Shown: positions 1 through 7,491 of the stretch, one piece after another
Layout: each line of letters opens with the position of its first letter
Numbering within the stretch: the stretch's first letter is position 1
Source: CBFHOS01 sp965657645
Lineage (GTDB): Bacteria > Pseudomonadota > Alphaproteobacteria > Puniceispirillales > Puniceispirillaceae
DNA: 64,000 nt
Reading direction: 5' to 3'
Assembly (NCBI GenBank): GCA_965657645.1
Contig: CBFHOS010000002.1
Coordinates: 186,001-250,000, forward strand
Program-made: the position numbers and the translations under genes
The notes under the pieces: generated by a model
Told to the model about the DNA's origin: nothing
Database searches by the model: none
What the model saw: only the letters and a program-made list of their open reading frames with translations

Positions 1-2
1 AT

Positions 3-2210
3 TGGTTTGCGCTGCGCAAGTTCCCGCGTGAGTGGTTCTTCCCGGGCGTTCTGGCGCTGATGATGGTAATTGTCGCGCTCAAACATTCGTTTTTCAATGC
101 ATGGGCGCAGGCCTCAACGGGTCGGCGTTTGTTTGGCTTGTTTATGGATGTCGCGCTCGTGGTGGCGGCGTTTGTTATCTCTTTGACCTACTTGGTCGAG
201 ATCGAGTCTGTTTGTCTGATTGATCAATTTACCGGTGAGCGTGCACGCCTCATCGCCCGTAGTCTTGAAGATGCCAAAGAGACCGCGTCGATGTACGGAT
301 TACCCGCCCCGACAACGGTTGAGGATCCACAATGTGTGAGCACTACCGGTGGTTGGCTCGTGCTGATCATGGGTTTGGCGATTGTTGTATTCCTTGGCTA
401 CAACATTAAAGTCTGGGGCTTGCCGCTGGTTATCGTTGCGATTGTGGTTGCGGGTTACACCATCCTTAGTGTTTTGGTTTGGTATGTTTATGGCGCCGAC
501 GATATCAATAAATATTTGATGACAAAGCTTGCGGGTGAACCTCGAATGTTGAGTGATGGTCGTCCAAAAGTGCATGATATTCTGGTCAATAATGCCAGTG
601 GTATCTTGGGCCGGTTCATGGATATCATCATGAACACTATTTTCCCTTATCTTATTCTGGGCTCGTTATTTGGTGCCTCTGCCGGCGGACGCTCGCTGAT
701 CAAAGTGGCGTTTCGCTGGACCCGCAAATTGGCCGGTGGTCCGGCGCATGCGGCGATTGTGTCATCGGCCTTGTTCGGCACTATTTCCGGTGGACCTATC
801 GTCAATGTGTTATCGACCGGCGTGTTGACCATTCCGATGATGGTAAAGCGCGGCTTTTCAAAGGTCTTTGCGGGTGGCATGGAGGCGGCGGCCTCGTCAG
901 GTGGTTCGATTATGCCGCCAGTGATGGGCGTTGCGGCCTTTGTTTTGGCGGCCCTGACCGGTGTTCCCTATTCAAAGATCATTGTCGCGGCGGCCATTCC
1001 GGCGCTGTTCTACTTCTTCTGCCTGTTCTTGACCGTAGTGTATCAGGCCCGAAAGCAAAATATCGAAGCCATCGGCGAGCTAACCGAGGACATGCATCTT
1101 GATCGGCAGGACAAGCTCAATCTGATTATGATTTTCGGTCCGATCTTGCTGATCTTGGCGTTGCTATTGACCTCAAAGGAAACTGTGGGCTGCGGCATTG
1201 GCGGCTGGATATTGGGGCTGGATCGGGTCTTTAACGAGACTGGCTGTCAGGTGGCAAACATGCCGTGGGTCCTGTCTATCGTACAGAATTCCGCTGGTGA
1301 CGCTGGTAGTGCTGGCTGGTGGGCGGTGGTGCTGTTGATGGGTCTGTTATTTGTTGACCCTGAAATGCGTGCCCGTCCGAAAAAGCTACTCGATGCTATT
1401 TCCAATGCTGGCATTTTGATTTCTACGCTTTACCTGATGTTCCTAGCGGTTTCGATCATTGATTTCTGTTTGAAATTCACTGGATTGCCTGTGTTCATCT
1501 CGCTTGATGTTCTTGGCTGGTTGAACACGCTTGGCCTCGGTAATGAAGGGACACAAACCTTCCAGTTCATTGCGCTATTGCTAACCATGCTATTGGCGAT
1601 CTTGCTGGGCATGGGCATGCCTGCTGTGCCGGCCTATATCAATGTCGCACTATTGATGGGGCCTGTTTTGGCGGGTCTGGGAATTGCTGTCTTCACCGCG
1701 CATATGTTCATCTTTTACTTTGCGGTGGCGTCGGCGATTACGCCGCCGGTGGCGCTGGCGGCCTTTGCCGCGGCATCAATCACCAAAGAGGATCCGATGC
1801 GCACAGGCTTTGCCGCGGTTCGTATCGGCATCGTGATGTTTGTGATCCCATTCGTGTTCGCCTTCTATCCGGAAATTCTGCTGATTGAGGCGGCGTTCCT
1901 CGACCCAACTAATACTACTGGGGTAAAGGCGTATCTGCCGGGTTATGACGGTACTGTGGACATTATCGGGCTATTGATGGTGGTTGCACGCTTGTTGTTT
2001 GGGCTGATCTTCCTTGCCAGTGCGCTCGCTGGATTTGACCGGATGCGATTGGCGAGTTGGGAAATAGCGGCTCGCCTAGGATTGGCAGTCATGCTGGTAT
2101 CGGGTGATTACCGTATCTATGGCAGTGCCATAGTGATCGGCGCGGTGTTGATGGTATGGCACCGCATACGCTCGCGCAAAGCTGGTGGAGACACACCCCA
2201 GCCAGCATAA
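3..2210 (+). CDS. TRAP transporter fused permease (4TM/12TM, DctQM-type), 5' partial
   Basis: Inner-membrane permease of a tripartite ATP-independent periplasmic transporter in which small and large subunits are fused. The frame is open from base 3 and upstream of the first ATG at 60, so the true start lies outside the window. Hydrophobic segments run through the whole protein. The conserved large-subunit region with GGPIVNVLSTG and SSGGSIMPPVMG (about bases 790-930) and the late stretch with GMGMPAVPAY and SAITPPVALAAF are typical of the TAXI-associated fused family. Such permeases import organic acids driven by an ion gradient. The partner solute-binding protein is not visible and may lie upstream. 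The gene converges on the aldo-keto reductase, with a hairpin between them. The substrate cannot be read from sequence. Confidence 0.93.
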   Translation, partial: WFALRKFPREWFFPGVLALMMVIVALKHSFFNAWAQASTGRRLFGLFMDVALVVAAFVISLTYLVEIESVCLIDQFTGERARLIARSLEDAKETASMYGLPAPTTVEDPQCVSTTGGWLVLIMGLAIVVFLGYNIKVWGLPLVIVAIVVAGYTILSVLVWYVYGADDINKYLMTKLAGEPRMLSDGRPKVHDILVNNASGILGRFMDIIMNTIFPYLILGSLFGASAGGRSLIKVAFRWTRKLAGGPAHAAIVSSALFGTISGGPIVNVLSTGVLTIPMMVKRGFSKVFAGGMEAAASSGGSIMPPVMGVAAFVLAALTGVPYSKIIVAAAIPALFYFFCLFLTVVYQARKQNIEAIGELTEDMHLDRQDKLNLIMIFGPILLILALLLTSKETVGCGIGGWILGLDRVFNETGCQVANMPWVLSIVQNSAGDAGSAGWWAVVLLMGLLFVDPEMRARPKKLLDAISNAGILISTLYLMFLAVSIIDFCLKFTGLPVFISLDVLGWLNTLGLGNEGTQTFQFIALLLTMLLAILLGMGMPAVPAYINVALLMGPVLAGLGIAVFTAHMFIFYFAVASAITPPVALAAFAAASITKEDPMRTGFAAVRIGIVMFVIPFVFAFYPEILLIEAAFLDPTNTTGVKAYLPGYDGTVDIIGLLMVVARLLFGLIFLASALAGFDRMRLASWEIAARLGLAVMLVSGDYRIYGSAIVIGAVLMVWHRIRSRKAGGDTPQPA

Positions 2211-2243
2211 TTAGAACACGTTTGTATAAATGTAATATGGTGG

Positions 2244-2266
2244 TGAGGTACCTTTAAGGTACCTCA
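2244..2266. terminator. Bidirectional hairpin between convergent genes
   Basis: Two perfect 11-base arms (2244-2254 and 2256-2266) face each other across a single T, so the segment is a 23-base near-perfect palindrome. It lies between the TRAP permease and the aldo-keto reductase and contains the reductase stop codon (2254-2256). The T tract on either side is short, so it may be an RNA 3'-end hairpin rather than a strong intrinsic terminator. Confidence 0.6.
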
Positions 2267-3147
2267 TTTCCGTTTGCGGCTTCATAAAGTGCAAACCATG
2301 TCTCGCGGTCAATCGTGACATCAGCGGCAGAGCCAATGGCGGCAATCCGGTCTAGATTATTGGTTCCCAATACCGGCATGATGTTTGACGGATGGGCAAG
2401 CAACCACGCCACCGCAACGGCGCCCGCATCGACATTTTGTTCACTCGCAATGCGTGACAGGGCCGCTAATAGGGCCGCGTTCTCCGGCGCAAACAGGGCC
2501 CCACCAGCCAGCGGTGACCACGCCATTGGCGGTACGCCGAATTCTTGCAGATAGGCCACATCACCATTGGTAAAGGCGTCATTTGCCACCAGCGACATTT
2601 CGATCTGGTTTGTCACTAGCTTGGTATCCATCGCCGATTGCAAAAGGGTCCAATCATGCCGTTTGAAATTTGACACGCCGACTGTACGCACTTTGCCGCT
2701 GGCCACGACATCATCCAGCGCCCGTCCGGTTTCATGATGATCCATGAACGGGTCTGGCCGGTGAATAAGCAACAGGTCAATTTTATCAACTCCCATGAGG
2801 CGCAGGCTGTGATCAACCGAATTGGTGATATGCGCGCGGGTCGTATCATAATATTTAACCGCCGTATCGCTATAGCGTCCGACAGGTGCGATGATGTCAC
2901 ATTTGGTGACGATCTCGATTTGATCTTTTAACGCAGGTGCCGCACTTAGCGCCTTGCCCATGATTTCTTCGGCCTCGTAGCCACCATAAATATCGGCCTG
3001 ATCCATCGTTGTGATGCCTTGGGCCAGACAGGCTTCGATCTTTGCCTGTACATGCGCGGGTGCGGTGTTGCTATCATCACCAAGGCGCCACATTCCATAA
3101 ATCAAACGCGACAGGCTTAGATCAGACGTTAGCGATACTCTTTCCAT
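2254..3147 (-). CDS. Aldo/keto reductase, YdhF-like (possible 6-oxo-sugar reductase)
   Basis: NAD(P)H-dependent cytosolic carbonyl reductase with a TIM-barrel fold, 297 residues. The AKR tetrad is complete: Asp49 and Tyr54 in DQADIY, Lys82 in IVTKCD and His129 in LLLIHRPDP. The overall sequence pattern is that of E. coli YdhF (IHRPDPLMD, VSNF and PMAWSPLGGG-type blocks). Its ATG overlaps the stop of the upstream flavin monooxygenase by one base (TAATG), implying translational coupling and a shared pathway. In the known sulfoquinovose monooxygenase route an AKR (SmoB) reduces the 6-oxo-glucose made by an SsuD-like monooxygenase (SmoC). The same role here is an inference from that pairing. The gene stops inside a palindromic hairpin. 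Confidence 0.9.
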   Translation of the reverse strand: MERVSLTSDLSLSRLIYGMWRLGDDSNTAPAHVQAKIEACLAQGITTMDQADIYGGYEAEEIMGKALSAAPALKDQIEIVTKCDIIAPVGRYSDTAVKYYDTTRAHITNSVDHSLRLMGVDKIDLLLIHRPDPFMDHHETGRALDDVVASGKVRTVGVSNFKRHDWTLLQSAMDTKLVTNQIEMSLVANDAFTNGDVAYLQEFGVPPMAWSPLAGGALFAPENAALLAALSRIASEQNVDAGAVAVAWLLAHPSNIMPVLGTNNLDRIAAIGSAADVTIDRETWFALYEAANGNEVP

Positions 3148-4304
3148 TATTTTCGGTCTCCGGCACCAAGTGGTGTAAGGGGGGTAGTGGCCGGTACGCG
3201 GCCATATTCGTGGGGTAGGGAACAGGTTTTCAAAGATGGCAAAATCAATTTGCCAATATAGTCACATTCATCGAGATGCGGATAGCCTGAGAAAATAAAG
3301 CTACGAATGCCCATTTTCTGATATTCCTCGAGCGTTGATAAAATCTGGTCAGCCGAGCCAACCAACGCGGCACCACAGCCCGAACGTGCCCGGCCAACAC
3401 CTGTCCATAGATGATCTTCGATAAAGCCTTCCATATCGGCAAGGTCACGGTTGCGGGCTTGGCGTGACACACCCAAGGAGCCACTATCAAGCGCTCGCTC
3501 GCGGATTTCACGGCCGGCTTCGTCATCGAGCTTGGATACCAGCTCCTGGGCATATTCACGTGCCTCGGCCTCGGTATCACGAACCACCATGTGAACCCGC
3601 AAACCATAATCCAAGGTGCGGTTATAGGCGGCGGCGCGTTCATTCACGATGCGCATACGTTCGGCTAGATCGGCCATTGTTTCGGGCCACATCAGATAGA
3701 CGTCACAATGCTGGGCGCATAATTCTACCGCCGCCGGGGAATAACCACCGAAATACAATAAAGGCCCGCCATTTTGCTGGAATGGTTTGGCTGGGTCAGT
3801 TGGTACATTCTCAAACTGATAAATCTCACCCTGATAATTAATCTCATCCTGGGTCCATGCTTGGCGCAAAATCTCGACAACTTCGCGGGACCGCTGATAG
3901 CGATAGGCGCTATCTTCTTTCTGACCGGGGAAATCGGAGCTGATGATATTGATCGTCAAGCGGCCCTCTAGCATATGATCCAGAGTGGCAATGGTACGCG
4001 CCAGCATAATTGGCTGCATCTCGCCGCACCGCACCGCGGCCAGCAAATTCATCTTGTCAGTAATTGGGGCACAGCCCGCGACAAATGATAATGTGTCCTG
4101 ACCAACCTGATAGGAGGATGGGCATAAGATATTGCGAAAGCCAACGGACTCTGATCGCTTTACAATTTCAGAGCAATGCGCCCAGCTTGATTTAAGGTCT
4201 GCATCGGGAACGCCTAGATGCTGGAAATCATCCCCGCAAAGGGCGGAAAAGAAACTAACTTCGGCGGCATCCAAGTCGGCACTGGTAATCGGTACTATTG
4301 TCAT
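3147..4304 (-). CDS. LLM-class FMNH2-dependent sulfonate monooxygenase (SsuD/SmoC-like)
   Basis: Flavin-dependent monooxygenase of the bacterial luciferase family, 385 residues, expected to cleave a C-S bond and release sulfite plus an aldehyde. SsuD-type signatures are clear: PLLYFGG, a GLRVHMVVRDTEAEA block that keeps the active-site Arg and His of SsuD, LWTGVGRARSGCGAALVG, and FIFSGYPHLDE with the conserved Tyr. The SsuD region around Cys54 reads PSSYQVGQD here, so that Cys is absent, consistent with a substrate other than simple alkanesulfonates. No NAD(P)H:FMN reductase (SsuE/SmoA) is in the window, so reduced flavin must come from elsewhere. It is coupled to the AKR downstream and divergent from a GntR regulator that may control it. 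Confidence 0.88.
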   Translation of the reverse strand: MTIVPITSADLDAAEVSFFSALCGDDFQHLGVPDADLKSSWAHCSEIVKRSESVGFRNILCPSSYQVGQDTLSFVAGCAPITDKMNLLAAVRCGEMQPIMLARTIATLDHMLEGRLTINIISSDFPGQKEDSAYRYQRSREVVEILRQAWTQDEINYQGEIYQFENVPTDPAKPFQQNGGPLLYFGGYSPAAVELCAQHCDVYLMWPETMADLAERMRIVNERAAAYNRTLDYGLRVHMVVRDTEAEAREYAQELVSKLDDEAGREIRERALDSGSLGVSRQARNRDLADMEGFIEDHLWTGVGRARSGCGAALVGSADQILSTLEEYQKMGIRSFIFSGYPHLDECDYIGKLILPSLKTCSLPHEYGRVPATTPLTPLGAGDRK

Positions 4305-4368
4305 TGCTTTGTGGCCATCGCTGTATCATGTCATATGAACCCTCAATAAAGCAGGTAGCGCGACATTA

Positions 4369-4385
4369 ATCAATGGTGTATCAAT
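4369..4385. promoter_or_regulatory. Candidate regulator site in the divergent promoter region
   Basis: The 86-bp gap between the divergent monooxygenase and GntR genes holds ATCAAT twice (4369-4374 and 4380-4385), spaced 11 bp, ending just before the GntR start codon. A direct repeat here could be an autoregulatory site, but it is not a recognised GntR/HutC operator. Confidence 0.22.
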
Positions 4386-4390
4386 TTTGA

Positions 4391-5164
4391 ATGATGGACG
4401 GTAATGAAATGCACTCTGAAACGGATAATGACCTGCCACAGGATAGCGCATCGATGCATGGCGCCCTGCCGGTCTATATCCAGATCGCCGAGTTGATCTC
4501 GCGCCAGATTAGCGCCGGTCATCTGCTCGATGGCCAGCGTCTTCCCACCGAAAAGATCATGGCGCGCGAATATGGTGTCGCTGTTGGTACCTTGCGGAAA
4601 TCACTGGCGCGTTTGGTTGAACTTGGACTATTGGTCCGGCGCCAAGGGTCGGGAAATTATATCCAGCGCGGCGAGCATGCTGCATCGATCTATTCCTTTT
4701 TCCGCCTTGAATTACCCACTGGCGGCGGTTTGCCGAGCGCGAACCTATTATCGGTGGCCACCTTGGCAAAGCCGGATGGATTGCCAGATTTTGGCTTGGG
4801 CGGCGCGGCCCATGTGGATTTTGCCCATAGGTTCCGGCGCGTGCGTTTTCTGGATGGAGACGCCGTGGCGCTAGAGGAAATTTGGCTGGACGGATCGGTA
4901 ACACCAAAAATTGATCCGGCGGAAGTGTCGCAATCTCTATACGAGTTTTACAAAAGCCAGCTTGGTATCTGGATCACCCGCGCCGAGGATTGGGTTAGTA
5001 TTGATGCATTGCCCGATTGGGCGGCGGATCAATTCCATCTGCCAGCCGGCACAATGGTCGGATATGTGGAACGATTCGGCTGGTCACAAACCAATAATAA
5101 AGTTGAATTTTCCCGCACTTGGTTTGATCATAACGCCGCCCGTTATGTGGCCCGTTTAAAATAA
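4391..5164 (+). CDS. GntR-family regulator, HutC/UTRA type
   Basis: Transcription factor of 257 residues. The N-terminal winged helix (about residues 20-90) has the GntR pattern: PVYIQIAELI, LPTEKIMAREYGV, GTLRKSLARL, then a wing ending GSGNYIQ. The C-terminal half (about 95-257) is a UTRA effector-binding domain, with the typical LDGDAVALEEIWL strand and the final EFSRTWF block. UTRA domains bind sugars, amino acids or related small molecules. It is divergent from the monooxygenase/AKR pair and followed after 21 bp by the Gfo/Idh/MocA gene, so it probably senses the substrate of this cluster. ATGs exist at residues 1, 2 and 7; the first is kept. Confidence 0.92.
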   Translation: MMDGNEMHSETDNDLPQDSASMHGALPVYIQIAELISRQISAGHLLDGQRLPTEKIMAREYGVAVGTLRKSLARLVELGLLVRRQGSGNYIQRGEHAASIYSFFRLELPTGGGLPSANLLSVATLAKPDGLPDFGLGGAAHVDFAHRFRRVRFLDGDAVALEEIWLDGSVTPKIDPAEVSQSLYEFYKSQLGIWITRAEDWVSIDALPDWAADQFHLPAGTMVGYVERFGWSQTNNKVEFSRTWFDHNAARYVARLK

Positions 5165-5185
5165 TATAGCTTTAGAGGATTTGGT

Positions 5186-6271
5186 ATGACGACACATTAC
5201 GGCATGATCGGTTGTGGCATGATGGGCCAAGAACATCTGCGCAATATCAACCTGCTCGAAGATACCAATGTCGCGGTTATCTACGAGCCGGATGCCCAGA
5301 TGGCGGCGGCGGCGGCGACGCTCGCACCGAATGCTGTGTTCGTTGATAGTCTCGACGCGCTGCTCGATCATCAACCGCTGGATTGTCTGGTTATCGTTAG
5401 CCCTAATTTCTGTCACGCCGAACAGCTAGAACAAATCGGCGCAAAGCTGAGTGTGCCTATCCTTGTTGAAAAGCCGCTTTTCACCGATCCCGATGATCTC
5501 GCCACGATCGAGGATTTCCGCCAGCGTTATAAAGCGCCGGTCTGGGTCGGGATGGAATATCGGTATATGCCGCCAATGCAGCAGTTCTTGGGCGATGTCG
5601 AGACATTCACGGGCGGCATTAAAATGCTGACCATTACAGAACATCGGTTTCCGTTCCTCACCAAGGTTGGCGATTGGAACAGGTTTAACCGCAATTCGGG
5701 AGGCACATTTGTGGAAAAATGCTGCCACTTCTTTGACCTGATGCGGCTCATTCTGAAATCTGATCCGGTGCGGATCATGGCGAGCGCGGGCCAAGAGGTT
5801 AATCATCTCGATGAGGTCTATGATGGCGAACGATCAGATATCTGGGATTGCGGTTATGTGGTTGTGGATTTTGCCAATGGCACGCGTGCGTTGCTGGAGT
5901 TATCGATGTTTGCCGAGGGCGCGGAATTTCAGGAATCGATCCATGCTATCGGCCCTGATGGCAAGCTTGAGGTGAAATTGCCGGGCCCGGCGCGGCTCTG
6001 GTCTGGTGATCCGGACAAACAACCCCTGCCACAAATCATCAAAAGTGCGCGCCAGCCGTGTAATCCGGAGATTATCGAATGCCCGATTGATCCGGCCATT
6101 CTGGATGCGGGCGATCACAATGGATCAACCTTTCACCAGCATGCCAAATTCCTTAATGTGGTGCGCGGCTTGGGTAATGTAGAGGTCGGTCTGGATGATG
6201 GTATTTGGGCTGTGCGTATGGGCCAAGCGGCACAGCTTTCGGCGACAAGCGGGAAAGTGGTGGAGTTGTAG
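5186..6271 (+). CDS. Gfo/Idh/MocA-family NAD(P)-dependent protein
   Basis: Sugar or cyclitol dehydrogenase-type protein, 361 residues. The N-terminal Rossmann motif GMIGCGMMGQEH binds NAD(P); the catalytic-lysine motif reads LVEKPL; the C-terminal domain carries GGTFVEKCCHFFD with the conserved His. A GAGGA ribosome site lies 7 bases before the ATG. The family includes oxidoreductases and also NAD-dependent glycosidases, including a described family of NAD-dependent sulfoquinovosidases. Beside an SsuD-like monooxygenase and an AKR, a glycosidase that frees a sulfosugar is an attractive reading, but nothing in the sequence alone separates it from an ordinary dehydrogenase. It is followed by a PfkB kinase. 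Confidence 0.88.
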   Translation: MTTHYGMIGCGMMGQEHLRNINLLEDTNVAVIYEPDAQMAAAAATLAPNAVFVDSLDALLDHQPLDCLVIVSPNFCHAEQLEQIGAKLSVPILVEKPLFTDPDDLATIEDFRQRYKAPVWVGMEYRYMPPMQQFLGDVETFTGGIKMLTITEHRFPFLTKVGDWNRFNRNSGGTFVEKCCHFFDLMRLILKSDPVRIMASAGQEVNHLDEVYDGERSDIWDCGYVVVDFANGTRALLELSMFAEGAEFQESIHAIGPDGKLEVKLPGPARLWSGDPDKQPLPQIIKSARQPCNPEIIECPIDPAILDAGDHNGSTFHQHAKFLNVVRGLGNVEVGLDDGIWAVRMGQAAQLSATSGKVVEL

Positions 6272-6431
6272 AGCGAACCGGTGGGTCATCCGGTGGTGAC
6301 GATATAATGCGGCTTCAAGCGTCCAAAATATCACTATTGAGACGAATGGATCCGATTGGTTTTGACCTTGTTTGCGTGACGCGGTACATCAAACCGACCA
6401 AACGAGACTAGATAGATTATAGGATGAGTTG

Positions 6432-7364
6432 ATGATTGCTGTTGGTGGTGAAAACCTGATTGATTTTGTGTATGCGAGTGATGTGGATGGCTTGCCATCC
6501 TATGTTGCCCATCCCGGTGGTTCGCCGTTTAACGTGGCGATGGCGGCGGGGCGTCAAGACGTCGATGTGACCTATATGAACCCGATCTCGAGTGACCGCC
6601 TTGGTGATTTGCTGGCAGAACGGTTACTATCCTCGAATGTAAAGCTTGGGATGGCGCGGGCCGAGCAACCTAGCTCGCTGGCGGTGGTATCCTTGCAAGA
6701 CGGCATTCCGTCCTATGGTTTTTACCGTGATGGCACTGCCGAGCGCCAGATTACACGGGCCACGCTAGATACAGCATTGCCGCAAGGCACAAAGATTTTT
6801 CACATTGGATCAGGTGGTCTAACCGGCGGTGTTGACGCCGAAATCTGGGAAGATTTTTTCAATGCCTGTAAGGGTGCTGGCATAATGGTCTCGCTGGATC
6901 CCAATGTTCGGCCCTCTCTCGTTGAGGATGAAACCGTTTATCGGGCGCGGATAAAGCGCATGGTGGCAAATACCGATATCCTCAAGTTGAGCGATGAAGA
7001 TTTGTTGTGGCTCTATGAGGGTATGGATTTCGCCGCCGCCAAGGCCGCCTGTCTGGCGGATAGCGGTGCGGCGATAAGCGTATTTACCCGCGGCGGTGAT
7101 GGCGCCGAGGGCGTTTGCGGTGATACAGATATCCATGTGCCAGCCGCGCCGGTTGGCACGCTTGTGGATACGGTGGGTGCTGGTGATACCTTTATGGCGA
7201 GCATGCTGGTATGGATGATCCAGAACGATATCAATGACCGCGGTCAATTGGCGGCAATCGATGAGGCTAGTGTACGCGCTATGCTAACGCGGGCAGGCAA
7301 GGCGGCGGCGATCAATTGTGGACGGGCTGGCTGTAACCCGCCGACAATGGCCGAGCTTGGCTAG
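6432..7364 (+). CDS. PfkB/ribokinase-family carbohydrate kinase
   Basis: ATP-dependent sugar kinase, 310 residues. Seen: the N-terminal GGENLIDF strand, the substrate-side HPGGSPFNVAMAAG block (about 27-40) and the PfkB signature DTVGAGDTF with catalytic Asp252. The ATG at 6432 is chosen because GGA at 6422-6424 lies seven bases upstream; a TTG three bases earlier is also in frame but too close to the ribosome site. It looks most like fructokinases. A 160-bp spacer separates it from the Gfo/Idh/MocA gene. In this context it may phosphorylate the sugar left after desulfonation, which is an inference from position only. The spacer holds an imperfect 12-bp duplication around ccggtggg, otherwise nothing recognisable. 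Confidence 0.9.
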   Translation: MIAVGGENLIDFVYASDVDGLPSYVAHPGGSPFNVAMAAGRQDVDVTYMNPISSDRLGDLLAERLLSSNVKLGMARAEQPSSLAVVSLQDGIPSYGFYRDGTAERQITRATLDTALPQGTKIFHIGSGGLTGGVDAEIWEDFFNACKGAGIMVSLDPNVRPSLVEDETVYRARIKRMVANTDILKLSDEDLLWLYEGMDFAAAKAACLADSGAAISVFTRGGDGAEGVCGDTDIHVPAAPVGTLVDTVGAGDTFMASMLVWMIQNDINDRGQLAAIDEASVRAMLTRAGKAAAINCGRAGCNPPTMAELG

Positions 7365-7405
7365 GGCAAACACGCCATATACCGCATCTGACAATTGTGC
7401 ATAAA

Positions 7406-7423
7406 TGTCACATCTAGGTGACA
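7406..7423. promoter_or_regulatory. Palindromic operator candidate upstream of the FAD/Fe-S dehydrogenase
   Basis: Perfect 6-base arms TGTCAC and GTGACA flank ATCTAG. The site lies about 70-85 bases before the likely start codon of the downstream gene. The shape suits a dimeric repressor or activator; the cognate protein is unknown. Confidence 0.4.
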
Positions 7424-7491
7424 GAGCCCAAAACTATGCGTAACTTTTAAGGCAAGAGTTTGCCCCGTTACCGTCATGGAAGATGCACATC

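Noticed and set aside
7365..7464. Long-range inverted repeat GGCAAAC (7365) / GTTTGCC (7458) as a regulatory stem
   Set aside because: Arms are only seven bases and nearly 90 bases apart, within chance expectation.
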